Assembly (NCBI RefSeq): GCF_003208655.1
Contig: NZ_QKLU01000002.1
Span: 1-64,000, forward strand
Reading direction: 5' to 3'
DNA: 64,000 nt
Source: Pedobacter nutrimenti
GTDB lineage: Bacteria > Bacteroidota > Bacteroidia > Sphingobacteriales > Sphingobacteriaceae
Both the position numbers and the translations under genes were made by a program. Shown here piece after piece: positions 45,003 to 54,274 of this stretch. Position 1 is the first letter of the stretch; the number at the start of each line of letters is the position of its first letter. The notes under the pieces are model-generated. The model worked only from the letters and a program-made list of their open reading frames with translations. It had not been told where the DNA came from and did not search any database.

Positions 45003-45196
45003 ATGACCATTGAAATTAAATAAATAGCAACTATGAAACCTGCAACAGCTAACTGAAACCACAACAACAAAGCTGGTGCACGCTTCATGACCATTGAAAT
45101 TAAATAGACGACAACCATGAAACCTGCACCAGCTAACTGAAACACAACAACAAAGCTGGTGCACGCTTCATGACCATTGAAATTAAATAAACAACT
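45003..45196 (+). repeat. 84-bp tandem repeat leading into tssF
   Basis: Copy A is 45003-45086 (84 bp), copy B 45087-45169 (83 bp, one base missing), and a third, partial copy starts at 45170 and diverges at the tssF start. Each copy begins ATGACCATTGAAATTAAATA and contains a second ATG that lines up with the true tssF ATG (45197). In frame from these ATGs the copies encode only tiny peptides (MTIEIK; MKPATAN or MKPAPAN). The unit thus looks like a duplicated tssF start region. Confidence 0.85.
45125..45163 (+). promoter_or_regulatory. Stem-loop inside the tssF leader repeat
   Basis: TGCACCAGCT (45125-45134) pairs perfectly with AGCTGGTGCA (45154-45163) over a 19-base loop. The same arm can instead pair with AGCTGGTGCA at 45071-45080, giving two mutually exclusive structures. 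Copy A carries the same stem with one mismatch. Confidence 0.5.
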
Positions 45197-47053
45197 ATGA
45201 AAAACATTTTTTACTCTTCCAAAGACGAAATCAGAAACCGGATTTTAAAAAACGCACGCGATTATTGGGGAGTAAAAAACACCAATGATTTTGATCCGCT
45301 GGTTAAACTGCTCATCGAAGCATTGAGTACAGAGCTGTTTAATGTTTCTAATGATGTCAAAACGCTAGAAAATAGGATTCTGGACAAAATTTCCCGCATT
45401 CTGGCCTCAGACACCCTTACTTCTGCAATTCCGGCACACGCAATTATGCATGCCCGCCCCATTGAACCCATAGAGACCATTAGCCCTAAAACACAATTTT
45501 TTTATAAAAAGAAATTGAAGGACAAAAAAGAAAATACTGTAGAAAATACGACAGATATTTTTTTTAGCCCCCTCAAACCCATAAAAGTTTTTAACGCAGC
45601 AATCTCCTGGCTGGCAAGTGGCAACAACATGTTCCAGATCGATGCCCAGCACAACAAATCCTTAGCTTTTACAACAAGCGCAGGGCAAAGACTGGCAAAC
45701 AATACGATGTTCATTGGCATAGAGATCCCTTCATCATTAAAAAAAGCACAAAACTTTAATTTCTATTTTGACTGGAAGAATTATGTTGTTGATCAGGGCA
45801 TTTATGACCTGCTCGCACTATCCAAATGGTTCATTAAAGATATTTCGATCAATATTACCTCCAATGCATTCTATCTGGATACTGAAAAAGAACACATGTC
45901 CCCATTTCAAAAACAGGATGTTTTAAGCCGCCTGACAGAAGACATCCATGCTTTTTATTCCAATCGTTTTCTGAGCATGGACCTGGGACAGGAAGATCCT
46001 TTACAACCTTTTCTTCAATTGTATCCTGAAGAATTTCAAACTGCCTTTTCTGCAGACAATCTGGCTAATTTAAAAAAAGAAGCCCTGTGGATCAAAGTTC
46101 AGTTTCCTGCCGCCATTACCGGGGCCATGCTGGATGAATTACACCTGTCTATCAATGCATTTCCGGTTGTAAATAAAAAATTACACGATGTCAAACACCG
46201 TTTAAAAATGATGAGCAACATCATTCCGGTGAAGCTGGAAGATCAGGATCAGTTTTTAAGTGTTCATACCCTTTCGGATAATATGTCGCATCGTTATACA
46301 GAAATACCACACAGCCAGGATGATGGTAGTACGGGCTCTTTTTCTATACGTTACGGAGGATCTGAACGCTTCGACAATAGAAATGCAAAGGAAGTTGTTG
46401 ACTATCTTTTTGAATTGTTAAGAGATGAAAAAGCAGCATTTTCTGCGCACGGCTCTGATTTTTTAACCAATGCATTAAGAGACCTGGAACAAAACATTTC
46501 GGTTATTGAACAAAAAACTAAAGGCCAGCTCAGCAACATCAAAGAACTGCTCAATTATATTATTGTCAAACCACTGGACAAGGCCGATATTATGTTTCTG
46601 GAATTCTGGACCACCAATGCAGAGCTTGGAAACCAGATCAGGTCCGGAACCCTGCTGCAGTCTTTTGAAAGCAGTAAAATGGCCAATGAAAGTTTATTTC
46701 TGCTTAGCAATTCTCAGGGCGGACGGTCAAGACTCAACGCAAGTAACAGGGTCCAGGCTTATAAATATGGCCTGACTACCGGAGACCGCCTGGTTACCCA
46801 ATCAGATATTATCAATTTTTGTTTTTATGAACTGGGAAATAAAATTACAGCCGTCAATATTAAAAAGGGATTAGAGGCTGCTTCCAATCCAAAAGAAGGC
46901 TTTATTAAAACAACAGACATCCTGCTGAGCCCTTCCAGGTCCAGTGAACTAAATTCCGAAGAATGGAAGGCAGTACTGGAACTCACCCGGTCCAAATTAA
47001 AGAACCGCAGCACCATGAACGTGCACTACAGAGTAATGCTGGATCAGAGGTAA
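45197..47053 (+). CDS. tssF: Type VI secretion baseplate protein TssF
   Basis: A 618-residue baseplate wedge protein. The N-terminus (RNRILKNARDYWGVKNTNDF, then FDPLVKLLIEALSTELFNVS) matches Bacteroidota TssF. The C-terminal third has the family-like NASNRVQAYKYGLTTGDRLV and a final domain shared with gp6-like wedge proteins. With TssG and TssE it forms the baseplate wedge. The ATG at 45197 aligns with ATGs in the repeat upstream, which are followed at once by stops and so are not used for TssF. The last 10 bases overlap the end of tssG on the other strand. Confidence 0.88.
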   Translation: MKNIFYSSKDEIRNRILKNARDYWGVKNTNDFDPLVKLLIEALSTELFNVSNDVKTLENRILDKISRILASDTLTSAIPAHAIMHARPIEPIETISPKTQFFYKKKLKDKKENTVENTTDIFFSPLKPIKVFNAAISWLASGNNMFQIDAQHNKSLAFTTSAGQRLANNTMFIGIEIPSSLKKAQNFNFYFDWKNYVVDQGIYDLLALSKWFIKDISINITSNAFYLDTEKEHMSPFQKQDVLSRLTEDIHAFYSNRFLSMDLGQEDPLQPFLQLYPEEFQTAFSADNLANLKKEALWIKVQFPAAITGAMLDELHLSINAFPVVNKKLHDVKHRLKMMSNIIPVKLEDQDQFLSVHTLSDNMSHRYTEIPHSQDDGSTGSFSIRYGGSERFDNRNAKEVVDYLFELLRDEKAAFSAHGSDFLTNALRDLEQNISVIEQKTKGQLSNIKELLNYIIVKPLDKADIMFLEFWTTNAELGNQIRSGTLLQSFESSKMANESLFLLSNSQGGRSRLNASNRVQAYKYGLTTGDRLVTQSDIINFCFYELGNKITAVNIKKGLEAASNPKEGFIKTTDILLSPSRSSELNSEEWKAVLELTRSKLKNRSTMNVHYRVMLDQR

Positions 47054-47979
47054 ACCGTATAGCCTAAAAAAGAATGACTACTATCGGTTCCCAGCGCACC
47101 GATACGATGTTCATTTTCTGTAATCAACTTAATTTTAACATCGGTTTCTATGGGCAAAATATAAGACACCACTAAATCCAGGATACCTGAGTCTGCTGTG
47201 CCGGGCATAAAATCAACGAGCCTTTCTGTTTTGGCCGGACCAATATGAATGTGGATTTCCTCTTGTTCATTGTCAAAATTACGCCCTATAATGGAGTTAA
47301 TACCCAAAGCACCACTTCCCAGCTTAAACTGAAGTGTTTCCTGAATCTTTACCTGCCGCAAACCCGTATAGCTTTCTATCTTTACCGGCACTTTAAATAA
47401 AAGTGTAAGTAAACGTCCTAAAAACTCAATATCATTCCGCTTCTGATGGATCATGGGCAAAAAATGCATCCAGATAACGCTTTGTTCTTTTCCAAGGGAT
47501 TCAAACTCTTTCCATTCAGAAGCAAAAATTCTTGTCAGATCATCATAGCTGGTTTTCTTGTCCAGTCTGTTTTCATATAACTCCAACAAGGTTTTCAGAT
47601 AATTCAATTCCGCTTCAAAGGGTATAAAGAATTTCCTTGCATCCTTTTCTTCTTCCCTTCTCTGCTGCACATCATTGATCATTTCCTGTTCGGACAATCT
47701 GGAACTTCCTGTGGGTGGCTCATGAAAGACCCCTTCGGGCAGCATATCATAAAACCCTTCCTGATTCACCTCTATATGGATGCATTCCTTTCGTTTGCTT
47801 TCCGAATAAAAAAAGGAATGGCCACCTATATCCTTTGAATAGGCACTATGCTTAGGGCCGGCCGGGACAATGATCACCTGATCACTATCAAACACACCAT
47901 CTTCAATCAGTTCTGCGACCTTAACAATAACCTTAAAATCGGTATCCAGATTATTCTTTAATTGTAAGCCTTGCTCCAT
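47044..47979 (-). CDS. tssG: Type VI secretion baseplate protein TssG
   Basis: A 311-residue TssG-like protein. The C-terminal half shows the family pattern: FLGRLLTLLFKVPVKIE near 200, LGINSIIGRNFDNEQEEIHI near 224, then IGPAKTERLVDFMPG. It pairs with TssF in the baseplate wedge. Unusually it is on the strand opposite tssF, tail to tail with a 10-base overlap, and it is divergent from tssN. Being a lone minus-strand gene, it needs its own promoter in 47980-48139; I found no exact box there. Its middle is Glu/Lys-rich. Confidence 0.8.
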   Translation of the reverse strand: MEQGLQLKNNLDTDFKVIVKVAELIEDGVFDSDQVIIVPAGPKHSAYSKDIGGHSFFYSESKRKECIHIEVNQEGFYDMLPEGVFHEPPTGSSRLSEQEMINDVQQRREEEKDARKFFIPFEAELNYLKTLLELYENRLDKKTSYDDLTRIFASEWKEFESLGKEQSVIWMHFLPMIHQKRNDIEFLGRLLTLLFKVPVKIESYTGLRQVKIQETLQFKLGSGALGINSIIGRNFDNEQEEIHIHIGPAKTERLVDFMPGTADSGILDLVVSYILPIETDVKIKLITENEHRIGALGTDSSHSFLGYTVYL

Positions 47980-48096
47980 ATTTGATTTTAAACAAAACAG
48001 TATGCCTAATAATTATACCATTTTTTACAAAGCGGTTTTTTCTCCTTTTTACCTGTGTGTTAACGCATAAAGATCAGTTTCAGAACATTAAGGTAT

Positions 48097-48104
48097 TATA
48101 TTTG
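48097..48104 (+). promoter_or_regulatory. Predicted -7 box of the tssN-tssK promoter
   Basis: TATATTTG is an exact match to the Bacteroidota -7 consensus TAnnTTTG and lies 35 bases before the tssN start. The -33 element is weak (GTTTC near 48077-48081 at short spacing). Confidence 0.4.
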
Positions 48105-48139
48105 TTAGGACATTAAGTTATAACATCAAGTATAATTTA

Positions 48140-49033
48140 ATGGACGTTCAATCATTCTTTCTCCGATATTTACTTTTTCCTTTAATTTTTATTGTTTCTA
48201 CGGCATTACTTTCTATTGTTAACAAGAAAAACCAATTTCTAAGCAACAAAAGGCTAATTGTCAGTATTCTAATTTTAAGTATTGCCCTGGCGCTCCCGGG
48301 CTTGCTGGGCTTTTTAAGTTTTGACTTCATGCCCTGGGGTTATATTATATGCCAGATCTATTTCCTGGCACTGGGTTGTTTTGCGGTATACCTGCTGACA
48401 AAATATTATCCAACCGAACTGCTGGAAAGAAAAGGTCTGATATTTTTTTCTATCCTGATTGGCTGTATTTTAAGTTTTTATTTGTTTCAGCTGGCCTTCA
48501 ACTGGCTAAGTGACATCCATTTTGGCATCTGGGCAGCCACCAGTATATTTACTTTTATTCTGCCTTTAATGTTCTGGTGGGCCTATGTGGCGCTAATCAG
48601 TATTCCAACAGAAATATATAAAATCTGGCAATATCCCCCGGCCCCGATCCGGATCGACATGGACCACCTAGATTTTGACCGCATGCTGGTCCTGGAGCTT
48701 GAACTGTACAAAAGCACCAATGACCCTGAACCATTAAAAGTTAAAGCAAAGGCCCCTGAAAATATGATTTTTGGCAATTGGTTTTATAAATTCATTGAAG
48801 ATTACAACTTAAAATTCCCAAAGAGTCCGGTAAAATATACAAGCGAGGATGAAGAATCTTACAAGTGGATCTTTTTTATAAAAACCTCTTTTTTCAAAAA
48901 GAACCGCTTTATCGATCCGGACCTGGACATTATTAACAATGGAATTACAGAAAAAGTAACCATTTATGCGAAAAGGGTTTCTGAAAATGCAAACCTTCCG
49001 GAAAAGATTGGAGATGAAGCCGTATTTATATAA
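48140..49033 (+). CDS. tssN: T6SS subtype iii integral membrane protein TssN
   Basis: A 297-residue protein. The first 160 residues hold five transmembrane helices; the rest is a soluble cytoplasmic-type domain that begins PTEIYKIWQYPPAPIRIDMD near 155. This matches TssN, a Bacteroidota-only component of the membrane complex that replaces TssL/TssM. It is followed by tssK at 32 bases on the same strand and is preceded by an exact -7 promoter box. TssK is the adaptor between membrane complex and baseplate, so their joint transcription makes sense. Confidence 0.85.
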   Translation: MDVQSFFLRYLLFPLIFIVSTALLSIVNKKNQFLSNKRLIVSILILSIALALPGLLGFLSFDFMPWGYIICQIYFLALGCFAVYLLTKYYPTELLERKGLIFFSILIGCILSFYLFQLAFNWLSDIHFGIWAATSIFTFILPLMFWWAYVALISIPTEIYKIWQYPPAPIRIDMDHLDFDRMLVLELELYKSTNDPEPLKVKAKAPENMIFGNWFYKFIEDYNLKFPKSPVKYTSEDEESYKWIFFIKTSFFKKNRFIDPDLDIINNGITEKVTIYAKRVSENANLPEKIGDEAVFI

Positions 49034-49065
49034 TATGTTACCTATACAGTACTTAGATAAAAGTT

Positions 49066-50223
49066 ATGATTTCACCGCTAAAATATAAACCCGTTAACTG
49101 GGTAGATGGCATGAAGCTGTCCAGCAATCATTTTATTGCAACAGATCAGTTCAATCAGGATTTTGTACGTGATGCCAGCTCCATACAATTAAATAATTTT
49201 AATTATGGCCTTCTTCCGCCTTTTGCCGGACAAGCGGTTTCTCATGATATAGAGATTATAGAAAGGGCAACCAATCATATTGAAATCAGGGTAAAGCACT
49301 GTAATGCAATTACGGCCGAGGGCTGCCGGATTGATATTCAAAACAATCCCAATTACGAAAAACAATTAAGTCATATCCATCATTTTAATGCGGAAAATTC
49401 TGATTATTCAAAAACGACTACCTACAATGTGCTGCTCCTGGTAAATCCATTTGAAAGGGTTCCGGAGGGTTTGCCCGACCCGGAAGATACCCCGCCAAGA
49501 TATCCTGACGTTTCAAAAAGTTATGACATTACCATACTACCTGCCTCACAAATGCCTCCAAAGGCGGCAGACAGTTATCACCTGACCATTGGCCAGTTGG
49601 TCCTGGAAAACGGCAGAGTTTCCATCAATACAAATTATATTCCCCCAAGCAGCACCGTAATCAGCCACCCGGGGCTCATCAGATATTATGAACTGTTTAG
49701 CAGCCTGCTCAATGAACTTCAGCTCTCTGCCTTTAAAATTGTTGATAAGACATCTGCAAAAGAAGGCGTAACTCCGTTAGGAAAAAACATTCGCCTGCTG
49801 TCTGTAAAATTACTGGATTATATCGCTCAGGTATTTTTCAGTTACCGCAACCTGGGTTATCAGCAATCACCGGTATACATCGCTGGTTATTGTTCGAACC
49901 TTGCCCATGTTTTTTTTACGGGGATCAAACTAATTGAACCTAAGGAAAGGGAAGAAATGCTCAAATATTTCTATGAATGGAGAGACGTCACACCAGGAAA
50001 TTTTGAAGAATTGCTTGCAAAAAACATTGAGCTGGTTTATGACCATCAGAACATCTATGGAAGCATGTCTATGATTGAAGAATTCCTGAAAGTCATGGTT
50101 GCTTTATGGAACAAGTTAAGCATGCTTGAATATATTGGCCAACGTAAGGAAAACATTGTTGTTGCCGAACAGCAGGTGGTCCAGCAGGTACAGGCCAAAA
50201 GAACCTGGACATTATTGGATTAA
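49066..50223 (+). CDS. tssK: Type VI secretion baseplate adaptor TssK
   Basis: A 385-residue protein with the TssK N-terminal signature VNWVDGMKLSSNHFIATDQF at residues 9-28 and a second domain with SHPGLIRYYELFSSLLNELQ near 205. The C-terminal domain is helical, which in other TssK proteins contacts the membrane complex. It links baseplate wedges (TssE, F, G) to the membrane assembly (TssN and others). It is the second and last gene of the tssN-tssK unit and ends 4 bases before a 19-bp perfect hairpin. Confidence 0.88.
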   Translation: MISPLKYKPVNWVDGMKLSSNHFIATDQFNQDFVRDASSIQLNNFNYGLLPPFAGQAVSHDIEIIERATNHIEIRVKHCNAITAEGCRIDIQNNPNYEKQLSHIHHFNAENSDYSKTTTYNVLLLVNPFERVPEGLPDPEDTPPRYPDVSKSYDITILPASQMPPKAADSYHLTIGQLVLENGRVSINTNYIPPSSTVISHPGLIRYYELFSSLLNELQLSAFKIVDKTSAKEGVTPLGKNIRLLSVKLLDYIAQVFFSYRNLGYQQSPVYIAGYCSNLAHVFFTGIKLIEPKEREEMLKYFYEWRDVTPGNFEELLAKNIELVYDHQNIYGSMSMIEEFLKVMVALWNKLSMLEYIGQRKENIVVAEQQVVQQVQAKRTWTLLD

Positions 50224-50227
50224 GCAA

Positions 50228-50270
50228 CAATATTTTGCAACAGAAGAAAGACTTCTGTTGCAAAATATTG
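50228..50270. terminator. Bidirectional terminator, perfect 19-bp hairpin
   Basis: CAATATTTTGCAACAGAAG (50228-50246), a 5-base loop, then its exact reverse complement (50252-50270). It fills the gap between the convergent tssK and universal stress protein genes. There is no long T run on either side, but the A/T-rich outer stem could give pausing in both directions. Confidence 0.8.
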
Positions 50271-50273
50271 CCA

Positions 50274-51092
50274 TTATACAGGAATGGAAAGCAAAGGAAT
50301 GTCCAAACCTGAGGCCATGGTCCTGGTTTTGCTTTTATGAACAATAGAAGACCAGAAGCCATATTTTTTAGGCACCATAATCAAAATATCTGCTTCAAAT
50401 GCTTTAATTTCAGATTCAATTGCCTTGATCACCGTATTGGACTTCACATTTTTATAATAATAGCTAATGCCATCAAGTCCTTCATCCAAAGCATTGAACA
50501 CCGCCGCGCTTGCTTCGGATTGCAGATCTTCCACTTTCTGATCTACATTAAAGATTTCTACTTCTGCATTAAACAGTGCGGCCAGATCTCTGATGCTCAA
50601 CAATACTTTATCGGATAACCCGCCCAGGACATCACAGGCAAATAATACTTTTTTAATATGATCGGGCCTTGCCCCTGCCGGCACGGCAAGTACAGGAAAT
50701 TTTAATTTCTTAATGGCCGCCGTTGTGGTATTTCCCCAAAGATCCTGTTCTAAGGTTTTAGCTGGCATGCCCAATACCAGCAAATCGGCTTTATACTTAC
50801 GGATAAGCAGCAGCAGTTCATCTTCTATAAAAGAAAAATTCGCTTCATGCCTTACTTTAATGTCATAAACTGCAGCCAGCAGTAATGCCTTTGCCTCCAA
50901 ACGGTTTTTGCGCTGCTCGAGCAGCTCCTGAATGCCATCGGCAGGAAGCATCGCATTCGCCGCGTGTACAGGTACGACAAAGGCGTTGTATAAAATGAGT
51001 TCTGATCCGGTTTGTTTAGCAATGGAAGCTGCATAAGCGACTGCATTTTCAGCAACCGGTGAAAAATCGGTAGCGGCTATAATTTTCTTCAT
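50274..51092 (-). CDS. Tandem universal stress protein (UspA family)
   Basis: A 272-residue protein with two Usp domains, from the ATG at 51092 (MKKIIAATDFSPVAENAVAY); an earlier in-frame ATG at 51122 adds ten residues not seen in the family. The first domain covers residues 1-140, with VPAGARPDHIKKVLFACDVL near 137 opening the second. The ATP-site motif G-x2-G-x9-GS is not clear in either half, so nucleotide binding is uncertain. It is a stand-alone cytoplasmic stress protein, divergent from the aminopeptidase gene. Confidence 0.85.
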   Translation of the reverse strand: MKKIIAATDFSPVAENAVAYAASIAKQTGSELILYNAFVVPVHAANAMLPADGIQELLEQRKNRLEAKALLLAAVYDIKVRHEANFSFIEDELLLLIRKYKADLLVLGMPAKTLEQDLWGNTTTAAIKKLKFPVLAVPAGARPDHIKKVLFACDVLGGLSDKVLLSIRDLAALFNAEVEIFNVDQKVEDLQSEASAAVFNALDEGLDGISYYYKNVKSNTVIKAIESEIKAFEADILIMVPKKYGFWSSIVHKSKTRTMASGLDIPLLSIPV

Positions 51093-51206
51093 ATCTGATC
51101 TGTTAAATGGTAAATTTAGCAAACGGCCAAAGGTTTTACCCTCATGAAAATGTCAGGAAAATAAATAAAGAAATTTTCGTGTTCACAGAATAAAAGCAAA
51201 TTTGTC

Positions 51207-51214
51207 TAAGTTTG
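51207..51214 (+). promoter_or_regulatory. Possible -7 box of the aminopeptidase P promoter
   Basis: TAAGTTTG matches TAnnTTTG exactly, 50 bases before the start codon. No clear TTTG is found at the expected -33 distance, so confidence is low. Confidence 0.35.
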
Positions 51215-51264
51215 CTCACAGGGAACAGAACAACTCCCGACCCAATTATTAAAAACATCTGGAC

Positions 51265-53040
51265 ATGACTTATCAAGAAAAACTGAGCGAGATCCGTAAG
51301 CAAATGCAAGCCGACAATGTACAGGCTTATATCATTCCTTCTGCTGATCCGCATATGAGTGAATATCTTCCTAAACGCTATAAATGTATTCCTTTTGTTT
51401 CTGGATTCAGGGGTTCTGCCGGAACCCTGGTGATCACCCCAGACTTTGCAGGTTTATGGACTGACGGCCGTTACTTTGAACAGGCCACTGAACAGCTTGC
51501 AGGAAGCGGCTTTGAGCTCGTGAAACAAAAAGTACAGCATGCGCCCGAATATATACAATGGCTGGCGGAAACCTTAAAAAAGGGGGCAACAGTCGCTACA
51601 GATGAAAAATTATTGTCGGTTCTTTTAGGTGATCTTTTAAAACAAAGCCTGGGTGCCAGAGAAATTAATCTAGTACACAAAGATTACATTGACCCGATCT
51701 GGGAAAACAGACCGGAACTGCCTGCCGAACCTGCTTTTTTAATTGAAGACCAGCACATTGGGCAGTCAGTAGCTTCCAAACTTGATGAAGTCCGGTCCGG
51801 AATAAAAAAACATCTGGCCGATGCACACCTGATCTCTTCATTGGATGACTTGGCCTGGTTGTTCAATGTCCGCGGTAAGGATGTGAGTTTTAATCCTGTG
51901 GTATTAAGCTTTGCGCTGATTAGTGCAACGCAGGCCGATTTATTTATTGATGAAGCCAAGCTCAGTACGGATGAAAAAGAAAAACTGAAACAAAGCGGGG
52001 TTCAGATCCAGCCTTATGACCAGATAGAGCAAGCACTTAAAAATTTACCAGGAGGCTCTGCCCTGCTGATTGATCCAAAACGCAATTGTTATGCCTATAC
52101 CAAAATTTTGCCTGCGGATGTAAAAATCATCAAAGAAACCAATCCTTCGACTTTGCTGAAGGCGGTTAAAAACCAGACAGAACTTGAAAATACCCGGGCC
52201 GCCATGATCAAAGATGGCCTGGCCCTAACCCGTTTCTTTAAATGGCTTTCGGAAAATATTGGAAAAACCAAAATTACTGAACTTTCGGCCGCGGCCAGGT
52301 TACGTGCTTTCAGAGAAGAACAGGAAGGTTTTGTTGGAGACAGTTTTACCACCATTAGTGCTTACCGGGCACATGGTGCTTTACCACATTATGCTGCAAA
52401 TGAAGAAAGTGATGCTGAGTTAAAAGCAGAAAGCCTCTACCTGGTTGATTCCGGAGGCCAGTATTTCTATGGCACAACAGATGTCACCAGAACAATTCCT
52501 ATGGGCAATACCACTGCACAGGAGCAAACAGATTATACCCTGGTGTTAAAAGGTATGATCGATGGCTGTAAGTCGGTTTTCCCTAAAGGTACCTGCGGAT
52601 ATCAGATTGATGCCATTGCCAGAAAACCAATTTGGGAACAAGGAATTAACTATGGACATGGAACAGGCCATGGTGTTGGTTATTTTTTAAACGTTCATGA
52701 AGGCCCTCAGGTATTCAATCCGACAAATAACCCTGTTGCCATTGAGCCAGGTATGATCACCTCTATAGAACCAGGTATTTACCGTCCGGGGAAACATGGT
52801 ATCCGTATTGAAAATCTGGTCGCAACGATCTCAGGTGTCAGCAATGAATTTGCAGAATTTTATGCCTTTGAATCTTTGACCATTGCCCCGATCAACACAA
52901 AAATCGTAAAAAAAGACCTATTGGAGCAAAGCCAGATCCAGTGGCTGAACAGCTATAATCAAATGGTGTACAATAAACTCAGCCCCCAGCTTACAGAGCA
53001 GGAACGCAATTGGTTAAAACAGGAAACGGCTGCAATTTAA
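51265..53040 (+). CDS. Xaa-Pro aminopeptidase (M24 family, aminopeptidase P)
   Basis: A 591-residue M24 metallopeptidase that removes an N-terminal residue preceding proline. Two creatinase-like N-terminal domains come before the pita-bread catalytic domain. The two-metal ligands are all visible: Asp in LVDSGGQY, Asp in TTDVTRTIPMG, His in GHGTGHGVGYFLNVHEGPQ, Glu in ITSIEPGIYRPG and Glu in GIRIENLV. The length fits the long eukaryote-like form of aminopeptidase P. No signal peptide, so cytoplasmic. Its stop overlaps the anmK stop by 4 bases, tail to tail. Confidence 0.94.
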   Translation: MTYQEKLSEIRKQMQADNVQAYIIPSADPHMSEYLPKRYKCIPFVSGFRGSAGTLVITPDFAGLWTDGRYFEQATEQLAGSGFELVKQKVQHAPEYIQWLAETLKKGATVATDEKLLSVLLGDLLKQSLGAREINLVHKDYIDPIWENRPELPAEPAFLIEDQHIGQSVASKLDEVRSGIKKHLADAHLISSLDDLAWLFNVRGKDVSFNPVVLSFALISATQADLFIDEAKLSTDEKEKLKQSGVQIQPYDQIEQALKNLPGGSALLIDPKRNCYAYTKILPADVKIIKETNPSTLLKAVKNQTELENTRAAMIKDGLALTRFFKWLSENIGKTKITELSAAARLRAFREEQEGFVGDSFTTISAYRAHGALPHYAANEESDAELKAESLYLVDSGGQYFYGTTDVTRTIPMGNTTAQEQTDYTLVLKGMIDGCKSVFPKGTCGYQIDAIARKPIWEQGINYGHGTGHGVGYFLNVHEGPQVFNPTNNPVAIEPGMITSIEPGIYRPGKHGIRIENLVATISGVSNEFAEFYAFESLTIAPINTKIVKKDLLEQSQIQWLNSYNQMVYNKLSPQLTEQERNWLKQETAAI

Positions 53041-54233
53041 GCAGGAAGACTGATTTTTCCCATCAAGACACTTGGCAGACCGGGACGGTTTCCAAAATCG
53101 AGCCGTCCCCCTGTTACACATTCATTGGCCAGTAGCGCAAAAAGAACCGCTTCTTTTGCATCAGGATCAATATCAAGTTCTTTGGTATCCCTGAGCGGAA
53201 CATTTAATTTTTGCCCGATTTTTTGAACCAGCAAGGGGTTGTGCATCCCCCCTCCGCTCATGTAAATCACAAATTCCTGGTCCCGGGCAAGTGTCCGTTT
53301 AATCGCCTGTGAAATTCCTTCTGCCGTAAATTCACAAAGTGTGGCCAGAACATCTTCATTGGAAATACTCTTTTGACCGGAATAACTTATCGCCCGGTCC
53401 AGATACTCCATATTAAACAATTCAGGGCCTGTTGTTTTGGGAAAAGGCAGGTCAAAAAAGGGTTCCTTCAATAAGACTTCCAGGAGCCATTGATTCACAT
53501 GCCCTGCAGATGCAAGGGCTGCATTTTCATCATAGGCAAGCCCCGGATAATGCAATTGTACAAACTGGTCCATCATGGTATTCCCAGGTCCAACATCTGT
53601 TGAAAAGACCTGTTCCGGCCCTTTTCCTGCCGGCAAAAAAGTAAAATTGGCAATTCCTCCTATATTGAGCAGGATGCGGTTTTCCTGCTGATCTGAAAAC
53701 ACCAGGTAATCTCCATAAACGGCCAGAGGCGCTCCCTCTCCACCGGCTGCAATATGTTTCTGGCGAAAGTCACTGATGGTAATGATTCCGGTTTTTACGG
53801 CCATATGGTCCCCATCTCCGATTTGAAGGGTGGCATTGGAATAAGGCTTTAGATGGTGCTTGGAAAAAGGAGCATGAAAAATCGTTTGCCCATGGCTGGC
53901 AATAAGGTCTACCTGCTCGACCGGGTAGGCCCATTCTTTTAAGCACTGCAAAATCAGTTCTGCATGATAATTCCCGACATAAGCATTTAACAAGGTCACT
54001 TTTTCAAGATCAACACTTGCTTTAAAGGAAATGGATTTTAACTCCTGTTTAAAAGCAGAAGAATAACTAATGGTCCTGAAGTGCAACAATTGTGTTTTTG
54101 TATTTTTCCCTGAACCCTGAAAGCGGCACAAAGCCACATCAAGTCCATCGAGCGAGGTCCCGGACATCAATCCAATAATGACCCTTGATCCTGCTTCAGA
54201 GAGTACAGCAAGCTTCTTAATGTATTCGTTCAT
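53037..54233 (-). CDS. anmK: Anhydro-N-acetylmuramic acid kinase
   Basis: A 398-residue kinase from the ATG at 54233 (MNEYIKKL); an ATG at 54260 would add nine residues. IIGLMSGTSLDGLDVALCRF near 20-39 is the ATP/sugar signature, ASHGQTIFHAP and DVGPGNTMMDQFV are further family motifs. It phosphorylates and opens 1,6-anhydroMurNAc to MurNAc-6-P, recycling cell-wall fragments in the cytoplasm. It is followed upstream by two envelope proteins at a 41-base gap. MurQ, the next enzyme of the pathway, is not in the window. Confidence 0.95.
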   Translation of the reverse strand: MNEYIKKLAVLSEAGSRVIIGLMSGTSLDGLDVALCRFQGSGKNTKTQLLHFRTISYSSAFKQELKSISFKASVDLEKVTLLNAYVGNYHAELILQCLKEWAYPVEQVDLIASHGQTIFHAPFSKHHLKPYSNATLQIGDGDHMAVKTGIITISDFRQKHIAAGGEGAPLAVYGDYLVFSDQQENRILLNIGGIANFTFLPAGKGPEQVFSTDVGPGNTMMDQFVQLHYPGLAYDENAALASAGHVNQWLLEVLLKEPFFDLPFPKTTGPELFNMEYLDRAISYSGQKSISNEDVLATLCEFTAEGISQAIKRTLARDQEFVIYMSGGGMHNPLLVQKIGQKLNVPLRDTKELDIDPDAKEAVLFALLANECVTGGRLDFGNRPGLPSVLMGKISLPA

Positions 54234-54274
54234 CTCAATCCGGTTTAATCTTCCGGCCAAGATAATTAATCTCT

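Larger units (their letters stand above)
44848..45196. other. tssE-tssF spacer with tandem repeat
   Basis: The first 155 bases are AT-rich and hold nothing I recognise. The rest (45003-45196) is an 84-bp repeat in two full copies plus a partial third that runs into the tssF start. I see no exact TAnnTTTG box in front of the repeat. Confidence 0.7.

Noticed and set aside
44942..45164. Minus-strand frames over the tssF leader repeat that translate to repeated hydrophobic, helix-like segments
   Set aside because: The two repeat copies differ by one base in length, so the frame shifts between them; the frames start at GTG or inside the repeat and run against tssF. They look like a by-product of the repeat, not a gene.
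45003..45196. Possible CRISPR-like array
   Set aside because: Only two full copies, 84 bp each, with no spacers between them; it is a plain tandem duplication.
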